Shown here in pieces: positions 52,887 through 61,640 of a DNA stretch of 64,000 bases. Within the stretch, counting starts at the first letter, position 1. The number at the start of each line of letters is the position of its first letter. Position numbers and translations under genes: made by a program. Source of the stretch: Massilia terrae. Its GTDB lineage: Bacteria > Pseudomonadota > Gammaproteobacteria > Burkholderiales > Burkholderiaceae_D. The notes beneath the pieces are model-generated. The model did no database searches. It was not told the DNA's origin and saw only the letters and a program-made list of their open reading frames with translations. The stretch lies in the NCBI RefSeq assembly GCF_024753145.1, contig NZ_JANUGU010000012.1, forward strand, positions 34,559-98,558, in the 5' to 3' direction.

Positions 52887-52918
52887 ACCGTCGTTCCCGC
52901 CTTCGCAGGAACGACGGT
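52887..52918. repeat. dRS3/REP-like palindrome between convergent genes
   Basis: ACCGTCGTTCC (52887-52897), 10-base loop, GGAACGACGGT (52908-52918). One of four related copies in the window; likely also terminates both converging genes. Confidence 0.75.
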
Positions 52919-52952
52919 CTGTCTTCATTCCTCTTGGCGGCCAAGCGACCTG

Positions 52953-53459
52953 TTACTGCGGTCCCGCGACGCTGCGCAGCTGGAACCGATACCGCTCGTC
53001 AAACAGGAAGGTCTCCGAAAACGTCAGCGCGTCCCCGCTCAAAATCAGGTTCGCCGGCCTGGGCAGAGGCTCGCTGCGCCGCATCGAATCGACCGCGACG
53101 CCCGAGGCGTTCGTATCGCGCGAGCGCTGCACTGTCACATCCCTGATGTGTCCATCCCGGTCCACCGTAATGTTGAGCACCACGATGGCCGGCAGCATCG
53201 ACGGCAATGGTCCACTGAAGGTCTGCCCCGGATTGCTTTGCATGACCTGGTATGCGACCTGTTTCTTGTACGAATCAAGGCTGAGCGATTCCGGCACGGG
53301 AGCCGGGAGCGGGGCGGGAGCCGCCGCCGGAGACGGGTTATGGTGAAACGGACGTGTGATGAGACTGGCGGTGGAGGAAATGCCCGATGAGATCGTGCTG
53401 CATCCACACAAGCAGGCCATGCAGAGCAGTGAGGCGGCGCTTGTGCGGATGGTATTCAT
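52953..53459 (-). CDS. Lipoprotein with TonB C-terminal-like domain
   Basis: 168 residues. A signal peptide with lipobox-like ACLCGC suggests lipidation; a Pro/Ala-rich linker (PSPAAAPAPLPAPVPES) precedes a TonB-C-like beta domain (IVVLNITVDRDGHIRDVTVQRS). It has no N-terminal transmembrane anchor of the TonB kind, so it is not a standard energy transducer. It starts 3 bases after trpC ends and may be co-transcribed with the trp genes without sharing their function. Confidence 0.75.
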   Translation of the reverse strand: MNTIRTSAASLLCMACLCGCSTISSGISSTASLITRPFHHNPSPAAAPAPLPAPVPESLSLDSYKKQVAYQVMQSNPGQTFSGPLPSMLPAIVVLNITVDRDGHIRDVTVQRSRDTNASGVAVDSMRRSEPLPRPANLILSGDALTFSETFLFDERYRFQLRSVAGPQ

Positions 53460-53461
53460 GA

Positions 53462-54253
53462 TCAGCTGAACAGTCGTCGAAGTTCTGATCCAGGATCTGG
53501 CGCGCGCATGAAGGCTTCGCCCACCAGGAATGCATGCACATCGGAATCACGCATGCGTTTGACATCGTCTGGCACCATGATACCCGACTCCGTTACAACC
53601 AGCTTGTCCGCCGGGATGCGCGGCAGCAGGCCGATGGTGGTATCGAGCGAAGTTTCAAAGGTGCGCAGGTTGCGGTTGTTGATGCCGACCAGGCGGGTCT
53701 GCAGCTTGAGCGCCGCCGCCAGCTCATCGCCATCATGCGATTCGACCAGCACATCCATGCCAAGTTCCAGCGCACAGGCTTCCAGTTCGGCCATCAGGCC
53801 ATGATCCAGTGCGGCGACGATCAGCAGGATCGCGTCGGCGCCCATCGCGCGCGCTTCGTAGACCTGGTACATGTCGACCATGAAGTCCTTGCGGATGACA
53901 GGCAGCGAGCAGGCCGCACGCGCCGCGCGCAGGTACTCCACCGAGCCCTGGAAAAACTGCTCGTCGGTCAGCACCGACAGGCAGGCGGCGCCGCCCGCTT
54001 CGTAGCTTTCCGCGATCTGCGCGGGCTGGAAGTCGGCGCGCAGCACGCCCTTCGACGGCGAGGCCTTCTTCACTTCCGCGATCACGCCGGCGTGGCCGGC
54101 GGCGATCTTCGCGCGCAGGCTTTTCTCGAAGCCACGCGTGGGCAGGTCGATGCTTTCAGCCTCGCGGCGCAGGCTGGCCAGGTCGCGGTACTTCTTGGCC
54201 GCGGCTACTTCGTCGGCCTTGACCGCGAGGATTTTGTTCAGGATGTCGGACAT
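53462..54253 (-). CDS. trpC: Indole-3-glycerol-phosphate synthase
   Basis: 263 residues. Motifs: VIAEVKKASPSKGVLR, VLTDEQFFQGS, VIRKDFMVD, LVESHDG, LVGINNRNLRTFE, VTESGIM. These include the catalytic Lys and Glu residues of the barrel. Ring closure of CdRP to indole-3-glycerol phosphate. Single-function form, not fused to TrpF. Last tryptophan gene of the operon here; trpF, trpB and trpA are elsewhere. Confidence 0.96.
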   Translation of the reverse strand: MSDILNKILAVKADEVAAAKKYRDLASLRREAESIDLPTRGFEKSLRAKIAAGHAGVIAEVKKASPSKGVLRADFQPAQIAESYEAGGAACLSVLTDEQFFQGSVEYLRAARAACSLPVIRKDFMVDMYQVYEARAMGADAILLIVAALDHGLMAELEACALELGMDVLVESHDGDELAAALKLQTRLVGINNRNLRTFETSLDTTIGLLPRIPADKLVVTESGIMVPDDVKRMRDSDVHAFLVGEAFMRAPDPGSELRRLFS

Positions 54254-54260
54254 GGTGTTT

Positions 54261-54896
54261 TCAGTTTTGCTTGGCCAGTGCGAGCTTTACGCCGAGCCAG
54301 ATGAACAGCCCGCCGGTCGTGCGCTTGAGCCACAGCGACGCCGCAGGGTGAAGTTTGACGCGGCGGCTCGCCGCGCCGGTGAACAGCGCGAGCGCATGGC
54401 ACCAGAGCGTGCCGTTGATGTTAAAGATGCAGCCGAGGATGATGAACGCGAGCGCCTTGTGCGGCGCGTTGGCATCGATGAATTGCGGGACGAAGGCGAG
54501 GAAGAACAGTGCCACCTTCGGGTTCAGCACATTGGTCAGGAAGCCCTGTGCGTAGATCTTCCGGTAGGGAAGCGGGGCCAGCGCCAGCGGCGCCTGCACG
54601 CCATCCTGCGCCTTGGAGCGCAACAGCCCGATCGCCATGTATAGGATGTAAGCGGCGCCTACCAGCTTCACCACGGTGAAGGCGGTGGCGGACGCAGCCA
54701 GCACGGCTGACAGTCCCAGCGCGGCGCCCAGGATGTGCACGAAGGTGCCGCTGGCGATGCCCAGCGTCGCGGCGCTGCCGGCGCGCCAGCCTTGCGTCGC
54801 GCTGCGCGTCATGATCAACAGCGAGTCCGGCCCCGGCATCAGGTTGAGCAGCAGGCCCGAGACGACGAACAGCGCGAGGTCGTGGATACCGAACAT
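54261..54896 (-). CDS. LysE/RhtB-family amino acid exporter
   Basis: 211 residues, six membrane segments. NLMPGPDSLLIMTRSATQGWRAG at the N-terminus and GFLTNVLNPKVALFFLAFVPQF are the family signatures. Inner-membrane efflux of amino acids or derivatives. It lies between trpD (7 bases) and trpC (7 bases), fully inside the trp operon, which makes tryptophan, anthranilate or an analogue a reasonable guess for cargo; this is inference only. Confidence 0.93.
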   Translation of the reverse strand: MFGIHDLALFVVSGLLLNLMPGPDSLLIMTRSATQGWRAGSAATLGIASGTFVHILGAALGLSAVLAASATAFTVVKLVGAAYILYMAIGLLRSKAQDGVQAPLALAPLPYRKIYAQGFLTNVLNPKVALFFLAFVPQFIDANAPHKALAFIILGCIFNINGTLWCHALALFTGAASRRVKLHPAASLWLKRTTGGLFIWLGVKLALAKQN

Positions 54897-54903
54897 GCGC
54901 GCC

Positions 54904-55941
54904 TCAGTTGTTCGCGCCGAGCTGGCGCGTCACCTGCACGAACTGTTCGAGCTTGGCCAGCGCCGCGCCGGATGTGATCGCGGCGCGCGCCTTCTTCAGG
55001 CCTTCCTCGATCGATTCGGCCACGCCGGCTGCGTACAGCGCGGTGCCGGCGTTGAGCGCGACGATGTCGGTGGCCGGACCCGGTTCGCCGCGCAGCGCTT
55101 CCAGCACGCGCGCCTTCGATTCGGCCGCGTTGGCCACCTTCAGGTTGCGCGTGTGGGTCATCTGCAGGCCGAAGTCTTCCGGATGGATCTCGTATTCGCG
55201 GATCTCGCCGTTCACCAGTTCGCCGACCATGGTGCCGGCGCCGAGCGACACCTCGTCCATATTGTCGCGGCCCCAGACCACCACCGCATGCTGGGCGCCG
55301 AGGCGCTGCAGCACGCGCACCTGGATGCCGACCAGGTCGGGGTGGAACACGCCCATCAGGATGTTCGGCGCGCCGGCCGGATTGGTGAGCGGGCCGAGGA
55401 TATTGAAGATGGTGCGCACGCCCAGCTCGCGCCGCACCGGCGCCGCATGCTTCATCGCCGCGTGGTGGTTGGGCGCGAACATGAAGCCGATGCCGGTCTG
55501 CGCGATCGACTGGGCGATCTGCTCCGGCTTCAGGTCGATCTGCGCGCCGAACGATTCGATCACGTCCGCGCTGCCGGACGACGAGGACACGCTGCGCCCG
55601 CCGTGCTTGGCCACGCGCGCGCCGGCACTGGCGGCCACGAACATCGAGGCGGTCGAGATGTTGAAGGTATGCGCGCCGTCGCCGCCGGTGCCGACGATGT
55701 CGAGCAGGTTGCGGGTGTCGGCCATCGGCACCTTGGTCGAGAATTCGCGCATCACCTGGGCCGCGGCGGCGATCTCGCCCACGGTTTCCTTCTTCACGCG
55801 CAGGCCCATGGTCAGGGCGGCGATCATCGTCGGCGACATTTCGCCCGACATGATCTGCCTGAACAGGTGCAGCATCTCGTCGTGGAAGATCTCGCGGTGT
55901 TCGATACAGCGCAGCAGCGCTTCTTGCGGGGTGATTTTCAT
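54904..55941 (-). CDS. trpD: Anthranilate phosphoribosyltransferase
   Basis: 345 residues from ATG 55941 (MKITPQEALLR, the usual start; ATG 55953 is also in frame). DIVGTGGDGAHTFNIST binds phosphoribosyl pyrophosphate, with KHGGRSVSSSSGSADVIE and RTIFNILGPLTNPA following. Single-function TrpD, separate from TrpG. Confidence 0.96.
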   Translation of the reverse strand: MKITPQEALLRCIEHREIFHDEMLHLFRQIMSGEMSPTMIAALTMGLRVKKETVGEIAAAAQVMREFSTKVPMADTRNLLDIVGTGGDGAHTFNISTASMFVAASAGARVAKHGGRSVSSSSGSADVIESFGAQIDLKPEQIAQSIAQTGIGFMFAPNHHAAMKHAAPVRRELGVRTIFNILGPLTNPAGAPNILMGVFHPDLVGIQVRVLQRLGAQHAVVVWGRDNMDEVSLGAGTMVGELVNGEIREYEIHPEDFGLQMTHTRNLKVANAAESKARVLEALRGEPGPATDIVALNAGTALYAAGVAESIEEGLKKARAAITSGAALAKLEQFVQVTRQLGANN

Positions 55942-55983
55942 GCCGGTTCCCATTCAGGTGTCGCCTTCAACCGCCAACTTCAA

Positions 55984-56100
55984 TACCGTCGTTCCCGCGG
56001 AGGCGGGAACCCATAGACCGCGTGAGCCGCCGTCGATCTCCCTCTGAGCCGCGTGTCGGAATACTCAGCATGGATTCCCGCCTGCGCGGGAACGACGGTA
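55984..56100. repeat. Inverted pair of dRS3/REP-like repeats inside the trp operon
   Basis: Copy 1 (55984-56015) has GTTCCCGC-GGAG-GCGGGAAC; copy 2 (56070-56100) has TTCCCGC-CTGC-GCGGGAA and reads the same sequence in the opposite direction (TACCGTCGTTCCCGC outward on each side). They flank ~55 bases between trpG and trpD. Such BIME-like pairs form stable RNA hairpins. Confidence 0.75.
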
Positions 56101-56109
56101 TTTATTTGT

Positions 56110-56676
<567 letters not shown>

Positions 56677-56677
56677 C

Positions 56678-58174
56678 TCAGATCTCCCCATCCAGGCCGT
56701 CTTGCACTTGCTCGGCCGCGCGCAGCACGGCGCGCGCCTTGTTCTCGGTTTCCAGCCACTCCATCTCGGGGATCGAGTCGGCGACGATGCCCGCCGCCGC
56801 CTGCACATACAGGTTGCCGTCCTTGATCACGCCGGTGCGGATCGCGATCGCCACGTCCATTTCGCCGCCGAAGGACAGGTAGCCGCAGGCGCCGCCGTAG
56901 ATGCCGCGCTTGACCGGCTCCAGCTCGTCGATGATCTCCATCGCGCGCACTTTCGGCGCCCCGGTGAGGGTGCCGGCCGGGAAGGTCGCGCGCAGCACGT
57001 CCAGGTTCGACATGCCGTCCTTGAGCGCGCCCTCGACGTTGGACACGATGTGCTGCACGTGCGAGTACTTCTCGATCACCATGCGGTCGGTGACCTTCAC
57101 GGTGCCGGTCTTGGCGATGCGGCCGATGTCGTTGCGCGCCAGGTCGATCAGCATCACGTGTTCGGCGACTTCCTTCGGGTCGGCCAGCAGCTCGTCGGCC
57201 AGCTCGGCGTCGCGCTCGGGCGTGGCGCCGCGCGGGCGGGTGCCGGCGATCGGGCGCAGCGTGACCTTCTTGCCGCCTTCCGGCGCGGCCTCGTTGCGCA
57301 CCAAAATCTCCGGCGAGGAGCCGACGATCTGCATGTCGCCGAAGTTGTAGTAGTACATGTACGGCGACGGGTTCAGCGAACGCAGCGAGCGGTACAGCGA
57401 CAGCGGCGAATCCACATAGGGCTTGCGGATGCGCTGGCCGATCTGCACCTGCATCAGGTCGCCGGCCATCACGTATTCCTTGGCCACCGCGACCGCCTTC
57501 AGGTAGTCTTCCTTGCTGAAGTCGCGCACGGCGTCGGTGCGCACCGAGGCCGAGGTGACCGGCGCGTCCACGCTCCGGCGCAGCATCATGCGCAGGTCCT
57601 TCAGGCGCTGGCGGCCGCGCGAATAGGCTTCCGGCTGCGACGGGTCGGCGTACACGATCAGGTACAGTTTGCCGGACAGGTTGTCGATCACCGCCAGCTC
57701 TTCGGTCAGCATCAGCTGGATCTCGGGCAGGCCGAGGTCGTCCTTCGGCGCCTGGCCGAACAGCTTCTTCTCGATGTGGCGCACCGCGTCGTAGCCGAAG
57801 TAGCCGGCCAGGCCGCCGCAGAAGCGCGGCATGCCGGGGCGCAGCGCGACCTTGAAGCGCGACTGGTACTGTTCGATGAATTCGAGCGGGTTGCCGTCGT
57901 GGGTCTCGATCACCTCGCCGTTCTTCAGCACCTCGGTGCGGTTGCCGCTGTTGCGCAGCAGGGTGCGCGCGGGCAGGCCGATGAAGGAGTAGCGGCCGAA
58001 GCGTTCGCCGCCGACCACCGATTCGAGCAGGAAGGTGTTGCGGCCCGCGTCCTGGCTCTGGGCCAGCTTGAGGTAGAGCGTGAGCGGGGTTTCGAGATCG
58101 GCGAATGCTTCCGCGATCAAAGGGATGCGGTTATAGCCCTGGTTGGCCAGCGATTTGAATTCGAGTTCGGTCAT
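56678..58174 (-). CDS. trpE: Anthranilate synthase component I
   Basis: 498 residues from ATG 58174 with GGAG 7 bases upstream; the frame is open further back, through the attenuator, but that part is not coding. LLESVVGGERFGRYSFIG holds the feedback tryptophan site (LLES). AGDLMQVQIGQR, IAGTRPRGATPERDAEL, LIDLARNDIGRI, TFPAGTLTGAPKVRAMEI and YGGACGYLSF are chorismate-site motifs. First committed step of tryptophan synthesis. Confidence 0.96.
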   Translation of the reverse strand: MTELEFKSLANQGYNRIPLIAEAFADLETPLTLYLKLAQSQDAGRNTFLLESVVGGERFGRYSFIGLPARTLLRNSGNRTEVLKNGEVIETHDGNPLEFIEQYQSRFKVALRPGMPRFCGGLAGYFGYDAVRHIEKKLFGQAPKDDLGLPEIQLMLTEELAVIDNLSGKLYLIVYADPSQPEAYSRGRQRLKDLRMMLRRSVDAPVTSASVRTDAVRDFSKEDYLKAVAVAKEYVMAGDLMQVQIGQRIRKPYVDSPLSLYRSLRSLNPSPYMYYYNFGDMQIVGSSPEILVRNEAAPEGGKKVTLRPIAGTRPRGATPERDAELADELLADPKEVAEHVMLIDLARNDIGRIAKTGTVKVTDRMVIEKYSHVQHIVSNVEGALKDGMSNLDVLRATFPAGTLTGAPKVRAMEIIDELEPVKRGIYGGACGYLSFGGEMDVAIAIRTGVIKDGNLYVQAAAGIVADSIPEMEWLETENKARAVLRAAEQVQDGLDGEI

Positions 58175-58221
58175 GTTGTCTCCGGGCCGCCACAAGGAAG
58201 GGGATGGCGGTGGTTCTTCGT

Positions 58222-58255
58222 AAAAACCTGCCGGCGAAAAGACGAACACCGGCAG
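58222..58255 (-). terminator. trp attenuator terminator
   Basis: On the minus strand CTGCCGG (58255-58249) pairs with CCGGCAG (58234-58228), 14-base loop, followed by GTTTTTA. A competing antiterminator is possible: GCAATC in the leader gene (58282-58287), overlapping a Trp codon region, pairs with GATTGC (58255-58260), whose last base is the first of the terminator stem. Confidence 0.85.
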
Positions 58256-58268
58256 CAATCAAATGGGG

Positions 58269-58355
58269 TTAGTTAGCCCAGGATTGCCAGCGTCGCCACA
58301 GCCAGGCCTCAAGGGCGCCGGTTTGGTTGACGGTGTGTTTTTTCGTGAAAAACAT
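58269..58355 (-). CDS. trpL: trp operon leader peptide
   Basis: 28-codon ORF beginning MFFTKKHTVNQTG and ending in TAA, with Trp at residues 18, 20, 23 and 26 (four TGG codons in nine). It lies 13 bases after the gph stop and just before the attenuator hairpin. Ribosome stalling at these codons when tryptophan is scarce would favour the antiterminator. No Shine-Dalgarno sequence precedes the ATG; a TACAAA box ~20 bases upstream suggests a very short or leaderless start. Confidence 0.88.
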   Translation of the reverse strand: MFFTKKHTVNQTGALEAWLWRRWQSWAN

Positions 58356-58367
58356 GGAGTGAGAGGT

Positions 58368-59066
58368 TTAGTTTGTATTGCTGTTGTGCGCTTCGATCAG
58401 GTTCGCGGCGTCAAACAGCGTACCTACTATACCATCGGAATTGATTTCGTGTACAGGTCGTCCATGGTTATATCCATATGGGACTGTCAACACGAAGCAA
58501 CCGGCGGCGCGGGCGGCCTGGGCGTCGTTCGATGAGTCGCCGATCGCCACCACCTGCGAAGGCGGCAGGTCGAAGTCGCTGCAGACCTGCAGCAGCGGCA
58601 GCGGATCGGGCTTCTTCTTCGGCAGCGAGTCGCCGCCGTACATCAGGTCGAAATATGGCGTGAGGCCTTTTTGCGCCAGCAGCGGCTGGGCGAAGGCGAC
58701 CGGTTTGTTGGTCACGCAGGCCAGGCGCAGGCCGAGCGAGCGGAGCTTGCAAAGGCCCTCGGTGACGCCTTCGTACATGGTCGCGCGCTGGCCGTTGATC
58801 GCGAGGTAGTGGCGCTGGTAGGCCGCCATCGCGGTTTCGTACTGCGCCTCGACCTGCGCTTGCGGCAGGTCGAGCGACAGCACGTCACGGATCAGCTTTT
58901 CCGAGCCCTTGCCGACCATCGGCGTGATGGTCTCCTGCCCGATCGGCGCCAGGCCCAGTTCGGCGCGCATGCCGTTCAGGGCCAGTTCGAAATCGGGCAC
59001 GGTGTCGAGCATCGTGCCGTCCAGGTCGATGATGGCGGCGCGGATCGCCGCTGCGCCGGATCGCAT
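58368..59066 (-). CDS. gph: Phosphoglycolate phosphatase
   Basis: 232 residues of the HAD superfamily: nucleophile motif DLDGTMLDT (D14), VTNKP (motif II), Lys in KKKPDPLP, and GDSSNDAQAARAAG (motif IV). Dephosphorylates 2-phosphoglycolate. ATG overlaps the rpe stop (TAATG). The rpe-gph-trpE order is typical of betaproteobacteria. Confidence 0.94.
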   Translation of the reverse strand: MRSGAAAIRAAIIDLDGTMLDTVPDFELALNGMRAELGLAPIGQETITPMVGKGSEKLIRDVLSLDLPQAQVEAQYETAMAAYQRHYLAINGQRATMYEGVTEGLCKLRSLGLRLACVTNKPVAFAQPLLAQKGLTPYFDLMYGGDSLPKKKPDPLPLLQVCSDFDLPPSQVVAIGDSSNDAQAARAAGCFVLTVPYGYNHGRPVHEINSDGIVGTLFDAANLIEAHNSNTN

Positions 59067-59737
59067 TATTTGGCGACCGTCGCGAGCTGCGAACGCATCG
59101 CGTCGATCACGGCCTTGTAATCCGGCTTGCCGAAGATCGCGGAACCGGCCACGAAGGTGTCAGCGCCGGCGGCAGCTGCGGCGGCGATGTTGTCGGCCTT
59201 GATGCCGCCATCCACCTCCAGCATGATGTCGCGGCCGGATTCGTCGATCAGGCGGCGCGCGATCGCGATCTTCTTCAGCGCTTCCGGGATGAAGGACTGG
59301 CCGCCGAAGCCCGGGTTGACCGACATGATGAGGATCATGTCGATCTTGTCCATCACGTGTTCCAGGTAGTGCATCGGCGTGGCCGGGTTGAACACCAGGC
59401 CGGCCTTGCAGCCGTTGTCGCGGATCAGCTGCAGGGTGCGGTCGATGTGCTCCGACGCCTCCGGGTGGAAGGTGATGATGTCGGCGCCGGCTTTCGCGAA
59501 GTCGGGGATGATGCGGTCTACCGGCTTGACCATCAGGTGCACGTCGATCGGCACCTGCACGTGCGGGCGGATCGCCTGGCACACCAGCGGGCCGATGGTC
59601 AGGTTGGGAACATAATGGTTGTCCATCACGTCGAAGTGGATGATGTCGGCGCCGGCGGCGACGACATTGCGGACTTCCTCGCCAAGGCGTGCGAAGTCGG
59701 CCGACAGGATGCTGGGAGCGATGCGGTAGGTGGTCAT
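59066..59737 (-). CDS. rpe: Ribulose-phosphate 3-epimerase
   Basis: 223 residues, TIM barrel. IAPSILSADFARLGEEV, HFDVMDNHYVPNLTIGP, VDVHLMV-like IDVHLMVKPVD, MSVNPGFGGQSFI and EVDGGIKADN contain the metal ligands and catalytic Asp pair. Pentose phosphate pathway, cytosolic. Confidence 0.96.
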   Translation of the reverse strand: MTTYRIAPSILSADFARLGEEVRNVVAAGADIIHFDVMDNHYVPNLTIGPLVCQAIRPHVQVPIDVHLMVKPVDRIIPDFAKAGADIITFHPEASEHIDRTLQLIRDNGCKAGLVFNPATPMHYLEHVMDKIDMILIMSVNPGFGGQSFIPEALKKIAIARRLIDESGRDIMLEVDGGIKADNIAAAAAAGADTFVAGSAIFGKPDYKAVIDAMRSQLATVAK

Positions 59738-59872
59738 TGTTGGGCCGTGCGTTATGTCTGGAACCCGCTATTTTACGCTTCCGGCCGGGCTGTGCTGGCG
59801 GAACGCCGCTTTCCGCTCCAGCGAGTATGATGGCGGGGATTGCCGCAACCGCTTTATAACAGAGGAAACACG

Positions 59873-60247
59873 ATGCCCGAATACGATTTCACTGTCTCCG
59901 TCCGGACCCAGTACCTGCCGGAGCAGTCCGACCCGCATCGGACCAATTTCGTGTTTACGTACTCCATCACGATCAAGAACACCGGCACCGTCGCGGCCCA
60001 GCTCATCTCGCGCTACTGGACCATCACCGACGCCAACAACCGGGTGCAGGAAGTGGCCGGCCTGGGCGTGGTCGGGCACCAGCCGCTCCTGCAGCCGGGC
60101 GAACAGTTCGAATACACCAGCGGCACCCAGCTGGCCACGCCCACCGGGTCGATGGTCGGGCGCTACTTCTTCGTGGCCGAGGACGGGCACCGCTTCGAGG
60201 CGCCGATCCCGGAATTCGTGCTGTCCCTGCCCAAGACCTTGCACTGA
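59873..60247 (+). CDS. apaG: ApaG protein
   Basis: 124 residues from ATG 59873 with AGAGGAAA upstream. A fibronectin-like beta sandwich: VSVRTQYLPEQSDPHRTNFVFTYSITI, RYWTITDANNRVQEVAGLGVVGHQP, and YTSGTQLATPTGSMVGRYFF are the conserved core. Function uncertain in bacteria; associated with cobalt resistance and Mg2+ efflux in Salmonella. Confidence 0.94.
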   Translation: MPEYDFTVSVRTQYLPEQSDPHRTNFVFTYSITIKNTGTVAAQLISRYWTITDANNRVQEVAGLGVVGHQPLLQPGEQFEYTSGTQLATPTGSMVGRYFFVAEDGHRFEAPIPEFVLSLPKTLH

Positions 60248-60253
60248 CAAGGC

Positions 60254-60385
60254 TCAGCGCGTATCGTTTTTATCGCGGGTATCTTCTGTACTGCGGTCGT
60301 GCCCGCGGCCGGAATACATCGTCCACCACACGATGAACAGCAGCAGGACCAGCGCTGCCCCGGCTTCCAACATCAGTAACCACAT
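60254..60385 (-). CDS. 43-aa single-span membrane protein
   Basis: ATG 60385 with AGAAG upstream opens a 43-residue protein: one transmembrane helix (MLEAGAALVLLLFIVWWTM) followed by a very polar tail rich in Asp, Arg and Thr. It converges on apaG (6 bases) and is divergent from mltA (16 bases). The clean helix-plus-tail layout supports a real gene. Role unknown. Confidence 0.55.
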   Translation of the reverse strand: MWLLMLEAGAALVLLLFIVWWTMYSGRGHDRSTEDTRDKNDTR

Positions 60386-60401
60386 ATTCTTCTCACGCCT
60401 T

Positions 60402-61640
60402 ATGCTGACGACTCGCCGCAGTGTACCCGCTTTGTTCGCCGCCGTCGCCATGCTGCTGGCGGCCTGCGCCACGCCGCCGCAACAGCCGGCCAAACCCGAA
60501 CAGCCGCCCGCGCCGCAGCCGCCGGTGGTGATGCCGCCGCCGGTCGGCCCGGTCGCGGTGCCGCCAACGCCGCCCGCGCCGCCGCCGGCGCCGCTCATGA
60601 CGCCGGTGAGCTTCGATGCGCTGCCCGGCTGGAAGCAGGACGACCTGCGCCAGGCCTGGACTTCGTTCATGGCCTCGTGCCGGGTGCTGGGCGCGCGCGC
60701 CGACTGGAAGCCGGCCTGCCTGGCGGCGAAAGTGGTCGACGCCAATGACGGCGCCGCGGTGCGCGGCTATTTCGAAAGCTGGTTCGTGCCCAACCAGATC
60801 CGGACCGCGGACGGCTCGGACACGGGCCTGATCACCGGCTACTACGAGCCGATGCTGCACGGCCTGCGCAAGCGCCAGGGCGCCTACCAGACCCCGCTCT
60901 ACAAGGTGCCGGACGATTTGCTGACCGTGGACCTGGCCAGCGTGTACCCGAACCTGAAAGGCATGGTGCTGCGCGGCCGCCTGTCCGGCCGCAAGGTGGT
61001 CCCCTACGGCACCCGCGCCGAGATCGAGCGCGCCAACCTGCCGGGCAAGGAACTGCTGTGGGTGAACGATCCGGTCGAGGCCTTCTTCCTCGAGGTGCAG
61101 GGCTCCGGCCGCGTGCAACTTGACGACACCGGCGAGACCGTGCGCATCGCCTATGCCGACCAGAACGGCCATCCCTACAAGGCGATCGGCCGCTGGCTGG
61201 TCGACCAGGGCGAGCTGACGGTGGAGCAGGCCACGGCCCAGGGCATCAAGGCCTGGATCGCGGCGCATCCGGAGCGGCGGCAGGAGCTGTTCAATGTAAA
61301 CCCGAGCTACATCTTCTTCCGCGAGGAGCGCTTGCCCGATCCGAGCGTGGGGCCGAAGGGCGCGCTGGGCGTGCCGTTGACGCCTTCGCGTTCGGTCGCG
61401 ATCGATCCCAAGTTCCTGCCGCTCGGCGCGCCCATCTTCCTGGCGACCACGGAGCCGGGTAGCGATGTGCCGATGCAGCGCCTGGTGATGGGGCAGGACA
61501 CGGGCGGTGCGATCCGCGGTGCGGTGCGGGCCGACTTTTTCTTCGGCTTCGGCGACGGCGCGCCCGATAAGGCGGGCCTGATGAAGCAGCGCGGTTCGCT
61601 GTGGGTGCTGATGCCGCTGCCGGCGCCGCGCCAGCCTTAA
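60402..61640 (+). CDS. mltA: Membrane-bound lytic murein transglycosylase A
   Basis: 412 residues from ATG 60402. Lipobox LLAACA marks an outer-membrane lipoprotein; a Pro/Ala linker (~30-70) is long. The MltA domain (LITGYYEPMLHGLRKR, FFLEVQGSGRVQL) and the 3D domain (GQDTGGAIRGAVRADFFFG, with the catalytic Asp) are complete. Cleaves peptidoglycan with formation of anhydromuropeptides. Its TAA overlaps the opposing gene's stop (TTAA). Ribosome site is poor. Confidence 0.93.
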   Translation: MLTTRRSVPALFAAVAMLLAACATPPQQPAKPEQPPAPQPPVVMPPPVGPVAVPPTPPAPPPAPLMTPVSFDALPGWKQDDLRQAWTSFMASCRVLGARADWKPACLAAKVVDANDGAAVRGYFESWFVPNQIRTADGSDTGLITGYYEPMLHGLRKRQGAYQTPLYKVPDDLLTVDLASVYPNLKGMVLRGRLSGRKVVPYGTRAEIERANLPGKELLWVNDPVEAFFLEVQGSGRVQLDDTGETVRIAYADQNGHPYKAIGRWLVDQGELTVEQATAQGIKAWIAAHPERRQELFNVNPSYIFFREERLPDPSVGPKGALGVPLTPSRSVAIDPKFLPLGAPIFLATTEPGSDVPMQRLVMGQDTGGAIRGAVRADFFFGFGDGAPDKAGLMKQRGSLWVLMPLPAPRQP

